A stretch of DNA of 10,226 bases from Bacteroidota bacterium. GTDB lineage: Bacteria > Bacteroidota > Bacteroidia > Bacteroidales > UBA1556. The position numbers were made by a program, and so were the translations under genes. This document shows, in pieces, positions 7,838 to 10,226 of this stretch. How positions within the stretch are numbered: the first letter of the stretch is position 1; each line of letters begins with the position of its first letter. Below the pieces are notes generated by a model that had not been told where the DNA came from, ran no database searches, and was given only the letters and a program-made list of their open reading frames with translations. The stretch spans positions 1 to 10,226 of the forward strand of contig QMPB01000109.1 in the NCBI GenBank assembly GCA_003648395.1, written 5' to 3'.

Positions 7838-8506
7838 ATGGCTTACAAATTACATAAAGAAGGTAAACGAATAATACCAACATTTTTTTTGATATTATCA
7901 TTATTAATGGTTTTCTTTCATTACATAATACCAATAACTGGATATTGGCCTATACTTCTAATAATATTAGACATTGCAGCCATTATATTCTGGATTATGA
8001 TAATCTCATTTTTTCGTTGGCCTGATATTAATATACAGCAAAATGAGAATCAAATTATATCTCCTGCAGATGGTACTATAGTTGTTATTGAAAACACTGT
8101 TGAGAACGAATACCTTAATGAGAAACGGATTCAGGTTTCAATATTTATGTCGCCATTTAATACTCATATGAACCGCTACCCTATTTCGGGTAACCTTGTT
8201 TATAATAAATACCACGATGGCAAATTTCTTGTTGCTTGGGATCCTAAATCCTCTACTGATAACGAAAGAAATACCCTAGTAATTAAGAATGACAAAATAA
8301 CACTTCTTGTTAGACAAATAGCTGGAGCTGTAGCACGACGAATTCGTTGGTACGGCAAAGAAGGTGATAAAGTAACTCAAGGAGAGCAACTAGGATTTAT
8401 AAAATTTGGCTCTAGAGTTGATTTATTTATACCATTAGACGCCAAAATTAATGTAGAGCTTGACCAATCTGTTAGAGCTGGCAAAACCGTGATTGCTGAA
8501 ATATAA
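7838..8506 (+). CDS. psd: Phosphatidylserine decarboxylase, short form
   Basis: Psd removes CO2 from phosphatidylserine to give phosphatidylethanolamine, using a pyruvoyl group made by self-cleavage. The protein has 222 residues, the short type usual in Bacteroidota, with two hydrophobic helices near the N-terminus (about 12-32 and 37-57). The probable self-cleavage triad is D78 in SPADG, H110 in SPFNTHMNRYP and S192 in IKFGSRVDLF; cleavage between G191 and S192 would release a short alpha chain carrying the pyruvoyl. An in-frame ATG at 7781 lies inside cdsA and would add 19 residues; the start at 7838, which gives the family-typical MAYKLHKEG, fits better. The partner enzyme phosphatidylserine synthase is not in the window. 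Confidence 0.95.
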   Translation: MAYKLHKEGKRIIPTFFLILSLLMVFFHYIIPITGYWPILLIILDIAAIIFWIMIISFFRWPDINIQQNENQIISPADGTIVVIENTVENEYLNEKRIQVSIFMSPFNTHMNRYPISGNLVYNKYHDGKFLVAWDPKSSTDNERNTLVIKNDKITLLVRQIAGAVARRIRWYGKEGDKVTQGEQLGFIKFGSRVDLFIPLDAKINVELDQSVRAGKTVIAEI

Positions 8507-8538
8507 AACCTTTTAGTTGTCCATAATCTAGCTTATTA

Positions 8539-10107
8539 ATGAGAAAATACTTAATCTCCTCCATTTTTATTATAATTGGTATTACATTACTTTTAACCAA
8601 TTTCTACCTTAAAAATCATACCGAATATCCTGAAACAATATTTGCTCAAGATTCCCATAAATTTGAGAAATCCTTCAGTGGATTTATTAATAGTGTTAAT
8701 GAAAATAACCTAAACATAAAATCAACTTTTAATGAAAATCTATTAATTAGGGATTATGATTTAAGTAAAGATTATTTTCTAAATATACTAAATAATAATG
8801 ACGATATATTATCTATTTCCTTTCTTCAAAATAATTATAAATTACAGGTTTATAAATCAAAAGAGTCTATTGTAATAGGTGTAGACTCAACTGAGGAGTT
8901 AGATATTGTTCAATGGAAAAGATATAAGAACAATAAGCTTATTAGCAAATGGGACGAGAGCTTTGAAGTGGCAATGGTTGACTCCGAATGGTTTAAGAAT
9001 ATTGTAACTAATAATAACCAAATACACTGGCTTTTTAATATTCCCAATAAAGTTAATAATCAACTAACAACTGACAATAATCTTTTTTACTCAGGATATT
9101 CATATAAAAATCAGGATATTACCTCCACTATTGTTCTTAGTTATTCAAGAATGCAATTACTAGAAAAATTTGATATCTATAGAACCTACGACCAGGTAAA
9201 TCTACTAATAGAAACAAAAAATGGTGATAAAATGAACCTTGGCTCAGGCATTACCGAAACTTTTAAGAATTTAGATTCTACCAACTCCATAAACTCATTT
9301 AAGGACAGCTTAATTAAGGAAACCCTATTCCATTATAATAGATTTAGTAAACAAGATTCTGGCATATTTAGTTTTGCATATAAAGAAAATACCTATTGGA
9401 ACTCTTTTAAAAAATATAATGATGATACTTTTGGTGTTAAATATTTTTTATTATCTGTGCCTAGTTTCGATATAGTTACTGAACATAAGCTAAACAAATA
9501 TTATAATATTGAATTTCCTCTTGGAGCTGTATTATTATTAGTTGGCTTAGTTTTATTATTTGTAAATAAAAGTAAGTTTTATCAATTATCACAAAAGAAA
9601 ATACCTTCATTAAAATTGCTGTTAATTGAAGATGAAAATAGGTATTTAGAGTTTAAATCATCTATGCGATGGGATTATAGACAAGAGAAGGTTAACCCAG
9701 CATTAGAACAAGTTATTTTTAAAACTATTGCTGCATTCGGCAATACCGATGGAGGTATATTAATAATTGGTGTAGATGACGATAAAAACGTACTTGGACT
9801 ACAAAATGACTTTGACACATTAAAGAAAAAAGATGCAGATTATTTTGAGATTCATCTTCGAAACTTACTCCATACTCTAATGGGAGTTAAATATGTAAGT
9901 AGTTATATAAGAATGAAATTTGAAATTGTAAATAACAAAACAGTTTGCAAGTTAAGAGTATTAAAAGCAAAAGAACCTTTATTCTTAATAGTAAAAGATA
10001 AGAATGGAAAATCTAATGAAAAATTCTATGTTAGAAGCGGAAATTCGTCTCAGGAGATAGAATCAATAGGCGAAATTAATGATTATATCAATGAGCATTG
10101 GAGTTAG
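8539..10107 (+). CDS. Membrane protein with double-CACHE-like sensor region and cytoplasmic AlbA_2 (Schlafen-type) domain
   Basis: This 522-residue protein has an N-terminal membrane helix (about 4-23), a long extracytoplasmic region (24-326), a second helix (327-342), and a cytoplasmic C-terminal domain (about 358-515). That last domain is AlbA_2: YLEFKSS (369-375), AAFGNTDGGILIIGVDDD (398-415), VLGLQ (418-422) and the ending FYVRSGNSSQEI (496-507) are typical. AlbA_2 is annotated as nucleic-acid binding and is the core of Schlafen RNases. The outer region has features of double-CACHE ligand sensors: SEWFKNI with IHW (149-164), then STIVLSYSRMQLLEKF (196-211). This part is inferred by pattern only. 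The gene lies 32 bases after psd and may be co-transcribed. Its asparagine-rich outer region is less conserved-looking than its neighbours. I do not recognise a named gene; signalling to RNA or DNA is inference. Confidence 0.8.
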   Translation: MRKYLISSIFIIIGITLLLTNFYLKNHTEYPETIFAQDSHKFEKSFSGFINSVNENNLNIKSTFNENLLIRDYDLSKDYFLNILNNNDDILSISFLQNNYKLQVYKSKESIVIGVDSTEELDIVQWKRYKNNKLISKWDESFEVAMVDSEWFKNIVTNNNQIHWLFNIPNKVNNQLTTDNNLFYSGYSYKNQDITSTIVLSYSRMQLLEKFDIYRTYDQVNLLIETKNGDKMNLGSGITETFKNLDSTNSINSFKDSLIKETLFHYNRFSKQDSGIFSFAYKENTYWNSFKKYNDDTFGVKYFLLSVPSFDIVTEHKLNKYYNIEFPLGAVLLLVGLVLLFVNKSKFYQLSQKKIPSLKLLLIEDENRYLEFKSSMRWDYRQEKVNPALEQVIFKTIAAFGNTDGGILIIGVDDDKNVLGLQNDFDTLKKKDADYFEIHLRNLLHTLMGVKYVSSYIRMKFEIVNNKTVCKLRVLKAKEPLFLIVKDKNGKSNEKFYVRSGNSSQEIESIGEINDYINEHWS

Positions 10108-10117
10108 TGTTCTATTT

Positions 10118-10159
10118 AGTAGGCAGTAGGCAGTCTTCAGTAGGCATTATACAGTCTTT
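10118..10159. repeat. Heptamer-periodic repeat (AGTAGGC units)
   Basis: From 10118 the sequence runs in 7-base units: AGTAGGC, AGTAGGC, AGTCTTC, AGTAGGC, ATTATAC, AGTCTTT. Three units are identical and the others keep part of the pattern. It begins 10 bases after the sensor gene's stop codon. I recall similar CAGT/AGGC heptamer runs between genes in Bacteroidota genomes. No stable hairpin forms, so it is not an ordinary terminator. Confidence 0.8.
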
Positions 10160-10164
10160 AAGCA

Positions 10165-10226
10165 TTAGTTCACAATCGATTGAACTTTATCCTTTACTAT
10201 ATCAATAATCGTATTCTTTTCTTTAA
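10165..10226 (-). CDS. Possible C-terminal end of a convergent gene, partial at the right edge
   Basis: On the minus strand one frame is open from the right edge to a TAA at 10167-10165. It would encode a tail ending in KNTIIDIVKDKVQSIVN, which looks like an amphipathic C-terminal helix. The other two minus frames have stops close to the edge. Nineteen residues are too few to name a family or to exclude chance. An AGTTCA/TGAACT inverted pair (10167-10186) overlaps its last codons. Confidence 0.3.
   Translation of the reverse strand, partial: KEKNTIIDIVKDKVQSIVN

Noticed and set aside
10167..10186. AGTTCA/TGAACT inverted pair as a terminator
   Set aside because: The stem is only six AT-rich pairs with an eight-base loop and no T-run on either side.

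Overview
The window is AT-rich DNA (roughly one third G+C by eye) from a bacterium of the phylum Bacteroidota. Three things point there. Promoter-like boxes follow the TAnnTTTG (-7) pattern of that phylum, start codons lack clear Shine-Dalgarno sequences, and the order birA / rsfS-ftsH-LUD-cdsA-psd is one I recall from Bacteroidota chromosomes. The lower taxon cannot be fixed from the sequence alone. No rRNA, tRNA, CRISPR array, insertion sequence or phage gene is visible; this is mostly a core chromosomal region.

Left part, minus strand (1-3472). From right to left there is birA (stand-alone biotin-protein ligase), a 332-base gene-free stretch with a 23-bp tandem repeat, a 12-helix MFS transporter that resembles eukaryotic MFSD1, a strong intrinsic terminator with a promoter directly behind it, and the first 271 codons of pepD (M20 aminoacyl-histidine/Xaa dipeptidase), which runs off the left edge. 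The transporter and the peptidase form a plausible dipeptide uptake-and-cleavage pair, although a terminator separates them.

Centre and right, plus strand (3749-10107). A divergent intergenic region holds a perfect 22-bp palindrome that carries outward-facing promoter boxes. It precedes rsfS (ribosome silencing factor), ftsH (membrane AAA protease), a lone LutC/LUD-domain gene, cdsA (CDP-diacylglycerol synthase) and psd (phosphatidylserine decarboxylase). Gaps between these genes are 8 to 46 bases, so they look like one transcription unit. A second promoter, nearly identical to the one before rsfS, overlaps the cdsA stop codon. CdsA and Psd are the first and last steps of phosphatidylethanolamine synthesis from phosphatidate; the middle enzyme, PssA, is not in the window. 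FtsH oversees the same membrane.

The last gene (8539-10107) is the most unusual. It encodes an N-terminal membrane anchor, about 300 extracytoplasmic residues that look like a double-CACHE sensor, a second membrane helix, and a cytoplasmic AlbA_2 (Schlafen-type) domain. The spacing of acidic residues in that domain matches the Schlafen RNase active site. This reads as a one-protein transmembrane sensor with a nucleic-acid-directed output. After it come a heptamer-periodic repeat and perhaps the tail of a convergent gene at the right edge.
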